Positions 36,207-47,740 of a DNA stretch of 64,000 nt are shown piece after piece. The stretch's first letter is position 1. Each line of letters begins with the position of its first letter. Made by a program: the position numbers and the translations under genes. The notes under the pieces are model-generated. The model did no database searches. It saw only the letters and a list, made by a program, of their open reading frames with translations, and was not told the origin of the DNA. Source of the stretch: Reyranella sp. (lineage in GTDB: Bacteria > Pseudomonadota > Alphaproteobacteria > Reyranellales > Reyranellaceae); NCBI GenBank assembly GCA_022844015.1, contig JALHMO010000003.1:27498-91497 (forward strand), in the 5' to 3' direction.

Positions 36207-37823
36207 ATGCTTGGACCGAGCGCCCACACCGACACGTTCGCGCGCGACAGGTTGCCGCCGGCGACCGAGATGCCCGATTTTCTGCTCGACGGTTTCGATT
36301 ATCCCGAACGGCTCAACGTCGCCGTCGAGTTGACCGACCGGATGGTCGCCAAGGGCTTCGGCGATCGCACGGCGCTGATCGGCAACGGCCGGCAGCGTAC
36401 CTACAAGGAGCTGACGGACTGGAGCAACCGCCTCGCCCGCGCGCTGGTCGAGAACTACCGGGTCCGGCCGGGCAACCGGATCCTGATCCGCTCGGCCAAC
36501 AACCCGGCCATGGTCGCCTGCTGGCTGGCCGCGACCAAGGCCGGCGCCGTCGTGGTCAACACCATGCCGATGCTGCGGGCCGGCGAGCTCGCCAGGATCG
36601 TCGAGAAGGCCGAGCCCGTGCTCGCGCTCTGCGACACGCGGCTGATGGACGAGCTGGTCGCCTGTGCCAAGGACAGCCGCTTCATCGAGCAGGTGGTGGG
36701 GTTCGACGGCACCGCCAACCACGATGCCGAGCTCGACCGCATTGCCCTCAGCAAGTCCGTGCGCTTCGACGCGGTCAACACGGGGCGAGACGACGTGGCG
36801 TTGCTGGGCTTCACCTCGGGCAGCACCGGCGTCCCCAAGGCTACGGCCCATTTTCATCGCGACCTGCTCATTGCCGCCGACGGCTATGCCAAGGAAGTGC
36901 TGGGCGTGACGCCGGACGACGTGTTCGTGGGCTCGCCGCCGCTCGCCTTCACCTTCGGCCTGGGGCTCGCCATCTTCCCGCTGCGCTTCGGCGCGGCTGC
37001 CGCCCTGCTCGAGGACGCCTCGCCGGCGAAGATGATCGAGATCATCGAGACCTATCGCGCCACGATCTGCTTCACCGCGCCGACCGCCTACCGGGCCATG
37101 CTGGCGGCGCACGACGGCGGCGCCGACCTGTCGTCGCTGCGGCTCGCCGTATCCGCCGGCGAGACCCTCCCCGCCCCGGTGTTCGAGGACTGGATGCGCA
37201 AGACCGGCAAGCCGATCCTCGACGGCATCGGTGCCACCGAGATGCTGCACATCTTCATCTCCAACCGGCTCGACGACCTCGCGCCGGCGAGCACCGGCCG
37301 CCCTGTCACCGGGTACGAGGCCAGGATCGTCGACGACGACATGGCCGAGGTGCCGCGCGGCACGGTGGGCCGGCTGGCCGTGCGCGGGCCGACCGGCTGT
37401 CGCTACCTCGCCGATTCCCGCCAGCGCGAGTACGTACGGGACGGCTGGAACCTCACGGGTGATTCCTTCCTGCAGGACGAGGCCGGCTATTTCCACTTCG
37501 CCGCCCGCTCCGACGACATGATCATCTCGGCCGGCTACAACATTGCCGGCCCCGAGGTGGAGGCAGCGCTGCTGTCGCATCCCGACGTGCGCGAGTGCGC
37601 CGTCGTTGGCGCAGCCGATGCCGAGCGCGGGCAGGTCGTGCAGGCCCATGTCGTGCTGGCCGACGGGGTTGCGCCCGATGCCGGGACTGCAAAACGCCTG
37701 CAGGATCACGTCAAGGCAGCCATCGCGCCCTACAAGTATCCGCGCTCGATGAAGTTCACGCCGGCCCTGCCCAAGACCGAGACCGGCAAGATCCAGCGCT
37801 TCAAGCTGAGGACCCAGGCCTGA
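36207..37823 (+). CDS. 2-aminobenzoate-CoA ligase (benzoate-CoA ligase family)
   Basis: A 538-residue adenylate-forming ligase. LLGFTSGSTGVPKATAHFHR (near residue 200, P-loop), DGIGATEMLHIFIS (near 342), GDSFLQDEAGYFHFAARSDD (near 420), SAGYNIAGPEVEAAL, and PKTETGKIQRFKLR with the catalytic Lys. The N-terminal PDFLLDGFDYPERLNVAVEL and the FTFGLG-containing aromatic acid pocket match benzoate/2-aminobenzoate-CoA ligases. With the bifunctional monooxygenase/reductase upstream, anthranilate is the likely substrate. It starts 4 bp after the hydratase remnant. Confidence 0.92.
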   Translation: MLGPSAHTDTFARDRLPPATEMPDFLLDGFDYPERLNVAVELTDRMVAKGFGDRTALIGNGRQRTYKELTDWSNRLARALVENYRVRPGNRILIRSANNPAMVACWLAATKAGAVVVNTMPMLRAGELARIVEKAEPVLALCDTRLMDELVACAKDSRFIEQVVGFDGTANHDAELDRIALSKSVRFDAVNTGRDDVALLGFTSGSTGVPKATAHFHRDLLIAADGYAKEVLGVTPDDVFVGSPPLAFTFGLGLAIFPLRFGAAAALLEDASPAKMIEIIETYRATICFTAPTAYRAMLAAHDGGADLSSLRLAVSAGETLPAPVFEDWMRKTGKPILDGIGATEMLHIFISNRLDDLAPASTGRPVTGYEARIVDDDMAEVPRGTVGRLAVRGPTGCRYLADSRQREYVRDGWNLTGDSFLQDEAGYFHFAARSDDMIISAGYNIAGPEVEAALLSHPDVRECAVVGAADAERGQVVQAHVVLADGVAPDAGTAKRLQDHVKAAIAPYKYPRSMKFTPALPKTETGKIQRFKLRTQA

Positions 37824-37825
37824 CC

Positions 37826-38227
37826 ATGACCGTGCACACGATCCTGCAACCCGACGGCTGGGCGAAGCCCAAGGGCTACGCCAACGGCGTCGCGGCGCAA
37901 GGCAGGCTGGTCTTCGTCGGCGGCCAGATCGGCTGGAACGGTCAGGGCCAGTTCGAGACGGATGATTTCGTCGGCCAGGTCAGGCAGACGCTGGAGAACA
38001 TCGTCGCCGTCCTGGCGGAGGGCGGTGCGCGGCCCGAGCACGTCGTGTCGATGACGTGGTACGTGACCGACAAGCGCGAGTATCTCGCCAGCCTCGCCGC
38101 AATGGGACAGGTCTACCGCGAGATCATGGGCCGGAACTTCCCGGCAATGGCCGTGGTGCAGGTCACGGCCCTGGTCGAGGACCGCGCCAAGGTCGAGATC
38201 CAGGCAACGGCGGTGGTGCCCTCTTGA
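37826..38227 (+). CDS. RidA-family enamine/imine deaminase
   Basis: This 133-residue protein has the RidA/YjgF fold (LVFVGGQIGWNGQGQF; QVRQTLENIVAVLAEGGARP; AMAVVQVTALVEDRAKVEIQ). RidA-type proteins hydrolyse reactive enamines/imines. In a 2-aminobenzoyl-CoA pathway the dearomatised product is an enamine, so releasing its amino group as ammonia is a natural job for this gene. That link is inference. It follows the ligase after 2 bp and ends the operon. Confidence 0.9.
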   Translation: MTVHTILQPDGWAKPKGYANGVAAQGRLVFVGGQIGWNGQGQFETDDFVGQVRQTLENIVAVLAEGGARPEHVVSMTWYVTDKREYLASLAAMGQVYREIMGRNFPAMAVVQVTALVEDRAKVEIQATAVVPS

Positions 38228-38613
38228 ATCCTCCCCAGCGGAGCTGGGGAGGTGTCGCCGCCTGCGCTGAGCGAAGCCGAAGCGTCATACGGCGACGGAG
38301 GGGTCATGAGCCATCGCACCGCCGTCTCTTGTGGCACATGACCCCTCCGCCCCGTAAGACGGGGCACCTCCCCATAGGCGTTAAACTAAGAAGAATCCTC
38401 ACCCTGAGGAGCGGCCCGCAGGGCCGCGTCTCGATTAGGGCGAAGTAACCTTCGCCCCTTGGTCGGCAAGAGAGAGAAGCGACACCGCTTTTTCAACGAT
38501 CTGCTGTGTGGCCCATCCTTCGAGACGGCCGCTACGCGGCCTCCTCAGGATGAGGATTCTTCTTAGCTTGACGCCTATGGGGCACCTCCCCTCGTATGAC
38601 GAGGGGAGGAGGC
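38228..38613. repeat. Family C repeat interrupted by family A copy 5
   Basis: 38232-38372 is a family C repeat (CCTCCCCAGCGGAGCTGGGG, GACGGAGGGGTCATGAGCC and its inverse). 38371-38582 is a family A unit with nearly perfect 30-bp outer inverted ends (CCCATAGGCGTTAAACTAAG against CTTAGCTTGACGCCTATGGG). The family C sequence GGGGCACCTCCCC occurs on both sides of it. No gene is present. Confidence 0.75.
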
Positions 38614-38646
38614 AAGAAAAAGGGCCCGGCGAACCAGGCCCTTCTG
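38614..38646 (-). terminator. Rho-independent terminator of the leftward ABC operon
   Basis: Read leftward, AAGGGCC and GGCCCTT enclose a loop of about 10 nt and are followed by TTTTTCTTG. It lies about 32 bp after the binding-protein stop at 38678. Confidence 0.85.
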
Positions 38647-38677
38647 TTCTTGACGTTCGTGTTTCGGCTTCCGGCGC

Positions 38678-39790
38678 CTACTTCTTGATAGGCGACGACT
38701 TGCCGTCCTTCCAGAGGTAGATGTCGTAGACCGGGTTCTTGATGTCGCCCTTCTGGTCGAACTCGAGAACGCCAACGGCGGAGTCGAACTTGCCGCTGCG
38801 CAGGGCCGCGGCAATCTTCGCCGCGTCAGTCGAGCCGGCCTTCTTGGCGGCATCGGCCCACGCCTTGACCGCGGCGTAGCTGAACAGCGTGTAGCCTTCC
38901 GGGTTGTACTTGGCGTCGCGGAACTTCTTCACCAGCGCGGCATTCTTCGGGTCGTCCTCTGCCTTGGGCGGGAACGACATCAGCACGCCATCGGTGGCGG
39001 CGCCGCCCAGCTGGGCGAACTCGGCGGTCTCGAGCGAGTCGAAACCCATCATCTTGGCCGCCAGGCCCTGCTCGCGCGCCTGCTTGATCATCAGCGCGGC
39101 CGCGGTGTGGTAACCGCCCAGCACGATGATGTCGATCTTGGCCTGCTTCATCTTGTTGATGAGCGCGGTGAAGTCCTTGTCGGTGTCGTTGTAGGCCTCG
39201 TACATCGTCTCCTTCAGGCCGCCGGCATTGATCGCCTTCTTGGTCTCGTCGGCGACGCCCTTGCCGTAGGCCGACTTGTCGTGGAGGACAGCGACCTTGG
39301 CACCCTTGTTGTTCTTCAGGATGTAGGCGCCGACGGTCGCTCCCTGGACGTCGTCACGGCCGCAGGTGCGGAACACCGTCGTGTTGCCCTTGGCGGCGGC
39401 ATCGTCGGTCAGCTTGGGGTTGGTCGAGGCCGGCGTGATCTGCAGGATCTTCGCTTCCTTGTAGATGTCGGAGGCCGGGATGGACGAGCCGGAGCAGAAG
39501 TGCCCGGCGACGAACGCCACCTTGTCCGACACCATCTTGTTGGCCACTGCCGTCGCCTGCTTGGGATCGCATGCGTCGTCGCCGATCAGCAGCTCGATCT
39601 TCTGGCCGTTGACGCCGCCGGCGGCATTGAGCTCCTCGACCGCCATGGTGGCGCCGCGACGCAGCTGCTCGCCGAACGCGGCGTACTGGCCGGTCATCGG
39701 GCCGGCCGAACCGATCTTGATCTGGGCGAATGCCGGTGTCGCGGCGAGAGCGATGGCGGCCGCTGCCAGCGCGCCGTAAGTCCTTTTCAT
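38678..39790 (-). CDS. Branched-chain-type ABC transporter substrate-binding protein
   Basis: This is 370 residues with a signal peptide (MKRTYGALAAAAIALAATPA, cleavage after AFA) and a LivK-like mature part (QIKIGSAGPMTGQYAAFGEQ; DDACDPKQATAVANKM; FCSGSSIPASDIY). It is the last gene of the leftward transporter operon and ends at a clear terminator. Only moderately similar to the binding protein at 26894, so the two transporters probably take different ligands. True leucine/isoleucine/valine uptake is the default alternative to an aromatic acid. Confidence 0.92.
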   Translation of the reverse strand: MKRTYGALAAAAIALAATPAFAQIKIGSAGPMTGQYAAFGEQLRRGATMAVEELNAAGGVNGQKIELLIGDDACDPKQATAVANKMVSDKVAFVAGHFCSGSSIPASDIYKEAKILQITPASTNPKLTDDAAAKGNTTVFRTCGRDDVQGATVGAYILKNNKGAKVAVLHDKSAYGKGVADETKKAINAGGLKETMYEAYNDTDKDFTALINKMKQAKIDIIVLGGYHTAAALMIKQAREQGLAAKMMGFDSLETAEFAQLGGAATDGVLMSFPPKAEDDPKNAALVKKFRDAKYNPEGYTLFSYAAVKAWADAAKKAGSTDAAKIAAALRSGKFDSAVGVLEFDQKGDIKNPVYDIYLWKDGKSSPIKK

Positions 39791-39845
39791 GCGAGTCTCC
39801 TCTGTTGACTCCCCGAACCACCACGAGGTGGAGCTGCCGAGCAGA

Positions 39846-40204
39846 TTAGTGCCGCTCCTCCCAGCCCAGCAAGCCTTTGCGCCGATAGAGCCAGGGATAT
39901 TGGCGCACGAACTGGCGAGCCCGGGTCAGGCGCCAGGCGAAAGCGGCAATCGCCAGCTGGATCAGCCAGCCGAGGAAGAAACCGCCAACCGACAAGAGCT
40001 CGCCAGCGGCCAGCGCATAGTCGAGAAAGCGCAAGGTGGCCGACAACAGTCCCGTGTAGAGGACGATCTGCCACCAGGGGCGCCAGGTCAGGGCGACCCC
40101 GTGCCCCGTCGCGAACGAGGCCGGGCCCACCAGGGCAAGATTGAACAGCAGGATCGGCACCAGCGCGTTGCCGAACCAGTCGTGCAGCGCGGTGTCCAGC
40201 GGGG

Positions 40205-40208
<4 letters not shown>
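39846..40208 (-). CDS. Small membrane protein associated with Liv-type operons (DUF6867-like)
   Basis: A 120-residue protein with three or four hydrophobic segments (LVPILLFNLALVGPASFATG; WWQIVLYTGLLSATLRFLDY; FFLGWLIQLAIAAFAWRL) and a basic C-terminal tail (QFVRQYPWLYRRKGLLGWEE). Proteins like this are found inside alphaproteobacterial branched-chain amino acid ABC operons and carry only a DUF name. It overlaps the LivF stop by 4 bp. Function unknown; an accessory transporter subunit is a guess. Confidence 0.75.
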
Positions 40209-40922
<714 letters not shown>

Positions 40923-40930
<8 letters not shown>

Positions 40931-41725
40931 CGTCGCCGCTCTCGTCGGTGCCGAGATAGGCCCGGATGACCGCCGGATCGCGCTGAATCGCCGCCGGATC
41001 GCCCTCGGCGATCTTGCGGCCATAGTCGAGCACGACGATATGGTCGGAAATATTCATGACGACGCTCATGTCGTGCTCGATCAGCAGCACCCCGATGCCG
41101 TCGAGGTCCCGGATCGAGACCAGCAGCTTGTTGAGGTCGGCCGATTCACGCGGATTGAGACCGGCCGCCGGCTCGTCGAGGCAGAGCAGCCGAGGCTCGG
41201 TGCACATGGCACGGGCGATCTCGAGCCGCCGCTGGGCGCCGTAGGGAAGCTCGCCGGCCGGCCGGTCGGCGACGTCGACGAGATCGATGCGCTCCAGCCA
41301 GGCGCGCGCCAGCTCGACCGCCCGCGCCTCGGCCGTGCGCCAGCGCGCCAGGCCGAGCAGCCCGAAGATGCTCATGCCGGAGGCCGCCATCAGCTTGTTG
41401 TGCTGGGCCACCATCAGGTTCTCGAGCACCGTCATGGCGGGAAACAGGCGGATGTTCTGGAACGTCCGGGCGACGCGGGCACGCTGGCCGATCTCGTGCC
41501 CCAGCATGCGCTCCAGCAGATAGTCCCGGTCGCCGTGCAGCGTCAGCCGGCCGATGGTCGGCTTGTAGAAGCCGGTGATGCAGTTGAAGACCGTCGTCTT
41601 GCCGGCGCCGTTGGGGCCGATGATGGCGGTGATCTGGCGCGGCTGGCCGGTGAAGGAGATGTCGTCGACCGCGACCAGGCCGCCGAAGCGCATGCTGAGA
41701 TGCTCGACCTCGATCAGGGTTGCCA

Positions 41726-41726
<1 letters not shown>
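40923..41726 (-). CDS. livG: Branched-chain-type ABC transporter ATPase LivG
   Basis: A 267-residue ATPase. Walker [14 protein letters not shown]-loop FQNIRLFPAMTV, the LivG-type NLMVAQHNKL insert, signature LPYGAQRRLEIARAMCTEP, Walker [12 protein letters not shown] and H-loop IEHDMSVVMNISD. The ATG at 41726 shares a base with the livM stop (TGATG). Farther upstream codons in this frame belong to a shadow of livM. Confidence 0.93.
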
Positions 41727-43150
<1,424 letters not shown>

Positions 43151-43152
43151 GG

Positions 43153-44067
<915 letters not shown>

Positions 44068-44291
44068 TCTTCTTGCGATTTCCCTGCCTCTGCGACCTAA
44101 GACGCTTCCGACGGCGCATGCAAGCGAACTATCCACCAGCCCGGGGTGGAATTGCATGGACAGCGATCAAGGGCTCGCCTGGTCGGCCACTTGGCGCGTC
44201 TCCGCCCCTGTCACCCCGAGGCGCGGGAAATGGTGCCACATGCAAATGCTTCGAGCATGCGATCCTCCGAGACGGCCAATGGCATCGCCGC

Positions 44292-44534
44292 CTATTCGTG
44301 GGCGACGAGAGCGGCCTCGATGGCGCGCTCGAGCTTCGCACCGGTGCCGCTGACGGCCGAGAACCATTCGATGACCCGGCCGTTCCGGCCGATCAGGATC
44401 TTGTGGAAGTTCCAGCCCGGCGCACCGACTGGCCCGGTCTGCCGGGCGGCCCAGCGATAAAGCGGGTGCGCATTGGAGCCCGAGACGACCTGCTTGTCGG
44501 CGAGTGGAAACGTGACATCGAAGCTGATCATCAT
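44292..44534 (-). pseudogene. C-terminal fragment of a glutathione peroxidase
   Basis: 80 codons read FDVTFPLADKQVVSGSNAHP, LYRWA, WNFHKILIGRNGRVIEWF and a final helix. This is the second half of the glutathione peroxidase fold (VTFPL and WNFHKFLI motifs with the catalytic Trp-Asn). The N-terminal half with the catalytic Cys or Sec and the Gln is absent upstream, so it cannot be active. It is probably a deletion remnant. Confidence 0.75.
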
Positions 44535-44586
44535 GGCGACACGCTCCCGGCAAAGAGCCGACCTGTCGCGCGGCTGTATCCCGATG

Positions 44587-45123
44587 TCACGGCGCCGTCG
44601 CCATCCAGTTGCAAGAGTGGTCGTCGTTGCTGATGGTGAGCCGCTTGGGCACGGTCGACAGGTCGGCCTGGATCTTCACCCAGTAGCCCCCCGCATAGAC
44701 CTGTGGCGCAACGCGGGTCAGGTCGTAGTGAATGCCTCCCGAGGTCAGCAACACTGCCTTGTCGTCGTTGACCGTGACCGTCATGGGGCGCGTCATGCTG
44801 GGATCGGCCATGATGCATCCCGAAACGCTGTCGGGCAGCAGGGCAAGCGTGAAGACCGTCCGTGAATTGGGATCCAGGGGTCCCGCGGCGCTCGTCACGT
44901 ACTCGTTCGCATTGCAGGCGCCCAGCAACCCTGCCGCCGCAAGGGACGCAAGCGCCCACCACCTTCGGGGGGCCGCCCTCGAGACGGCACCGCTACGACT
45001 CGCGCGGCAAGCACCGGCATTGCCGACCTCGACGAGATACTCCGTCCCCATCACCTGTTCCTTCTCGCGAACGTCTTCGGCTTTCGCCTCGGCTGGAGAA
45101 GCAACGACTACCAGATCGCTCAT
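44587..45123 (-). CDS. Putative lipoprotein fused to an N-terminal DUF1269 fragment
   Basis: The frame encodes 178 residues. Residues 1-35 (MSDLVVVASPAEAKAEDVRE and a following EYLVEVGNA) look like the start of a DUF1269 protein. At residues 52-71 a lipoprotein signal appears (RRWWALASLAAAGLLGAC, lipobox LGAC). The rest has no recognised family. No ATG, GTG or TTG lies suitably before the signal, so the lipoprotein seems to have captured the start of a broken DUF1269 gene. With 50 residues before the hydrophobic stretch, export may be impaired. Confidence 0.6.
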   Translation of the reverse strand: MSDLVVVASPAEAKAEDVREKEQVMGTEYLVEVGNAGACRASRSGAVSRAAPRRWWALASLAAAGLLGACNANEYVTSAAGPLDPNSRTVFTLALLPDSVSGCIMADPSMTRPMTVTVNDDKAVLLTSGGIHYDLTRVAPQVYAGGYWVKIQADLSTVPKRLTISNDDHSCNWMATAP

Positions 45124-45180
45124 GCTTCCGCTTCGGCAATGACGCTGGCGAATCGAATGGGAGCGAGGCCGACGGGAGCC

Positions 45181-45780
45181 TCAGGCGCCAAGCGCGGGGC
45201 GGTGGCGATTGCGGCGGGCCATGGCGATCAGGCGCACCGCGGCCGCGGCGAGGACCAGGGCGGCCATCGGCCAGTAGAAGCGGTCGAGCGATACGCGCTT
45301 GCCGATGGCGACGGCGAAGCTGATCCAGATATACCAGCCGCCGATCAGGTGCAGGCGCCGCCAGTTGCGCGGGCCGAGCCAGGCGGCGGTCCGGTCGAAC
45401 GACGTCGCGGTCATTGCCGCGATGAACAGGTAGGCCGTGCCCGCCAGCACGATGGTGGTGAGGTTGGTGAGCTTCCAGAACAGCTCGCGGTCGAGGGCGG
45501 CGAGCGCCAGGATCGCCGCGAGATGGATGAAATGCGAGGCGGCGAAGGACACGCCGAGATAGCGCCGGTTGCGGCGTTGCCAGCGCGTGAGGTCGCCGGG
45601 CGCCAGCTCCGCCAGGGCGCTGGCGGTGAAGGCAAGCACGAACAGCAGCAGCGAGGTCCGCGCGGTCGCCCGGATGACCTGGCGAATGCCTTCGATGTCC
45701 CAGGCGTGCATCGCCAGGAGCGCCAGCGACATGGCGACGAGCAACGCCGCAAGCAGGCCAAAAAGACGCCATCCGTTCAT
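45181..45780 (-). CDS. Ferric-reductase-like (heme-binding) transmembrane protein
   Basis: This 199-residue protein has about six hydrophobic segments and His residues placed as in MsrQ/ferric-reductase-like domains (LGVSFAASHFIHLAAILALA; RRLHLIGGWYIWISFAVAIG). It lacks the FAD and NAD domains. It may be a membrane cytochrome of the YedZ type, but no MsrP partner is adjacent. ATG 45780 overlaps the upstream stop (ATGA). Confidence 0.75.
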   Translation of the reverse strand: MNGWRLFGLLAALLVAMSLALLAMHAWDIEGIRQVIRATARTSLLLFVLAFTASALAELAPGDLTRWQRRNRRYLGVSFAASHFIHLAAILALAALDRELFWKLTNLTTIVLAGTAYLFIAAMTATSFDRTAAWLGPRNWRRLHLIGGWYIWISFAVAIGKRVSLDRFYWPMAALVLAAAAVRLIAMARRNRHRPALGA

Positions 45781-46427
45781 GGAGCGGCTCCTCTCAGGGA
45801 CGCAGTCCTGCACAGGCGCCGGCCGAAGCCCACGACCTCTGCCAGCAGCAGGCCGAGCAAGGCGAGCTCGCCGGCAGCCGCCAGCAAAACCAGCGGCGGC
45901 ACGCCCTGGTCGAACAGCCCTGCGCGAACCACACCTGCCGCGATCGATGCCGTCAGCCCGACCAGGCAGAGCGTCGGGGCGAGCAGCGAGCGACGGAAGG
46001 CAAACCAGCCGACGACGCTCACCGCGAGCGCGGCCAGGAAGCCGTAGCGGTCGATCAGCGGCGCCAGCGCCGGTGCGGCGCTGTCGTCCAGCCACATGAT
46101 CCTGAGGCGCATGGCGACGAAGTTGACGACGACCGCGACCAGCAGCGTGAGCCACGTCCGCCGCGCCTGGCGATCGACCGAGTCGACCGCGAACTGATCC
46201 GCGATGTCGCGCGCCAAGCCGAAGCGCTCGATGGCGCGGTGCTCCGCCTCGATCGACGGACCGGCCGGATCGGCGTCGACGGCATCGCGCAGATGGTCCT
46301 CGACCTCTTTGGCCAGGCGCTCGGCCAGCACCCGATCGAAGGCGAGCTCGTGGCGGAGCTCGGTGACATACCGGTCGATCGCGCCGGCCCTCTCCGCCCC
46401 GGCATGCTTCTCGCTGGGCGTCTCCAT
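45777..46427 (-). CDS. Membrane protein with HAAS-like N-terminal domain, PadR partner
   Basis: About 216 residues. The N-terminal 95 residues are soluble and helical (IDRYVTELRHELAFDRVLAE; EVEDHLRDAVDA), resembling the permease-prefix/HAAS domain that often follows PadR regulators. The rest has about four membrane helices. A typical PadR target. Start ATG 46427; an ATG at 46451 overlapping padR is also possible. Confidence 0.72.
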   Translation of the reverse strand: METPSEKHAGAERAGAIDRYVTELRHELAFDRVLAERLAKEVEDHLRDAVDADPAGPSIEAEHRAIERFGLARDIADQFAVDSVDRQARRTWLTLLVAVVVNFVAMRLRIMWLDDSAAPALAPLIDRYGFLAALAVSVVGWFAFRRSLLAPTLCLVGLTASIAAGVVRAGLFDQGVPPLVLLAAAGELALLGLLLAEVVGFGRRLCRTASLRGAAP

Positions 46428-46438
46428 GCCGGCCCGCC

Positions 46439-46777
46439 CTACGCTGGCCATGCGCGGCCTCCGCCCAGCAGCATGTCGACAGCGTGCGAGAAGCGGCCCC
46501 ACGCTTTGCGCCTATCGGCCAACGCCGCGACGCCGGCCTTGGTCAGCGAATAAATCCGCCGACGGCGGCCGCCGGCGGGAGTCGTCCAGGTGCTCGCCAG
46601 CAGGCCGGCCTGCTCCAGCCGGTGCAGCGCCGGATAGACCGTGCCCTCCGGAAGGTCGAACGTGCTCGAGCTCCGGGTCTTGATGGCCTCGATGATCGCG
46701 TAGCCGTGGGCGGGTCCCGCCTCGAGCGCCGCCAGCACGATGGCATCGAGGTGTCCCTTGAGCATCTCTGCTTCCAT
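46439..46777 (-). CDS. PadR-family transcriptional regulator
   Basis: This 112-residue winged-helix protein is of the short PadR type: LKGHLDAIVLAALEAGPAHG, IKTRSSSTFDLPEGTVYPAL, HRLEQAGLLAS, and RRRRIYSLTKAGVAAL. It begins within an 8+8 bp palindrome that is very likely its own operator. First gene of a leftward unit with the HAAS-like and heme-type membrane proteins; divergent from the selenoprotein operon. Confidence 0.92.
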   Translation of the reverse strand: MEAEMLKGHLDAIVLAALEAGPAHGYAIIEAIKTRSSSTFDLPEGTVYPALHRLEQAGLLASTWTTPAGGRRRRIYSLTKAGVAALADRRKAWGRFSHAVDMLLGGGRAWPA

Positions 46778-46796
46778 ACCTAGTTATACTAGGTAT
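46776..46796. promoter_or_regulatory. Probable PadR operator
   Basis: ATACCTAG-TTATA-CTAGGTAT is a perfect 8-bp inverted repeat with a 5-bp spacer, overlapping the padR start codon (46775-46777). PadR-family operators of this form are known. It lies 58 bp before the flavoprotein start on the other strand, so it could affect both directions. Confidence 0.75.
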
Positions 46797-46853
46797 ATGC
46801 CATTCGAAGTCAAGACACTTGCACTTCACACCTGGAAGCCGATTAGTGTGTCG

Positions 46854-47729
46854 ATGGACACTCCCCCCTTCGACTTGATCGTTATCGGCGCGGGACCTGC
46901 CGGACTGACTGCCGCCAGCGATGCGGCCAGCGCCGGCCTCAAGGTGCTCTGCCTCGACAAGCTCGCGCCGGGCGGCGCGCTGATCAACCTCGGCATCCTG
47001 CAGGACTACGACGAAGGCGCCGACGGCCCGCAGGTTGCCGCCCAGCTCACCGATGAAGCCACGGTCGCCGGGGTCGAGATCGGCTTTGGCGAAGCCGTGA
47101 AGCTCTCCGGCACCGGTCCCTGGACAGTCGAGACGGCCGATGGCGAGGCTCACACGAGCCGCGCGATCGTCATCGCCACGGGCCTCGACAAGGGCCGCCT
47201 CGGCCTGCCCGAGGAGGAACGCTACGAAGGCCGCGGCCTCTCCCACTGCGCATCGTGCGATGGTCCGCTCTATGCCGGGTTGCCGGTGATCGTCGCCGGC
47301 GCCGCGGGCTGGGCCGCGCACGAGGCCGAGGAGCTGCAAGGCATCGCCAGCGAGGTCACCGTCATCGACGCGACCGGCGCAAAGCTTCCGGAAGGCGTGT
47401 CGCGCATCGACGGCCGCATTGTCGCTCTCGAAGGCAACGACGGGCTTCAGTCGATCGTCGTCGAGAGCGGTGGGATGCGGAAGACCATCCCGGCAAGCGC
47501 CGTCTTCGTCTATGTCGGCCAGACGCCGGCTGCGAAATTCCTGCCGGAATCCCTTGCACGCGACGCCACCGGGCATATCGTGGTCGATGACCGGGGCCGC
47601 ACCGCGTCGCCCACGCTGTTCGCGGTCGGCGACGTTCGCGCCGGCACGCGCTGCACGCTGATCGACGCCGTCGCCGATGGCCAGCGCGCGGCGCGGGCCG
47701 TCGTCGAGGCCCTGTCTAAAGTCAGTTGA
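46854..47729 (+). CDS. Thioredoxin-reductase-like FAD oxidoreductase
   Basis: A 291-residue pyridine nucleotide-disulfide oxidoreductase of TrxR size. FAD motif VIGAGPAGLTAAS (residues 10-22), redox-active C132-A-S-C135 followed by DGP, and C-terminal FAD motif TLFAVGDVRAG. The second GxGxxA/G motif for NADPH is altered (VAGAAGWAAHEAE). It lies 11 bp before the selenoprotein gene, so I infer it reduces the Sec/Cys site, as TrxR-like proteins do in glycine reductase operons. Confidence 0.88.
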   Translation: MDTPPFDLIVIGAGPAGLTAASDAASAGLKVLCLDKLAPGGALINLGILQDYDEGADGPQVAAQLTDEATVAGVEIGFGEAVKLSGTGPWTVETADGEAHTSRAIVIATGLDKGRLGLPEEERYEGRGLSHCASCDGPLYAGLPVIVAGAAGWAAHEAEELQGIASEVTVIDATGAKLPEGVSRIDGRIVALEGNDGLQSIVVESGGMRKTIPASAVFVYVGQTPAAKFLPESLARDATGHIVVDDRGRTASPTLFAVGDVRAGTRCTLIDAVADGQRAARAVVEALSKVS

Positions 47730-47740
47730 GGAGGAAAGAC

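Noticed and set aside
44292..44534. An intact small peroxidase
   Set aside because: The catalytic Cys/Sec and Gln of glutathione peroxidases lie in the missing N-terminal half.
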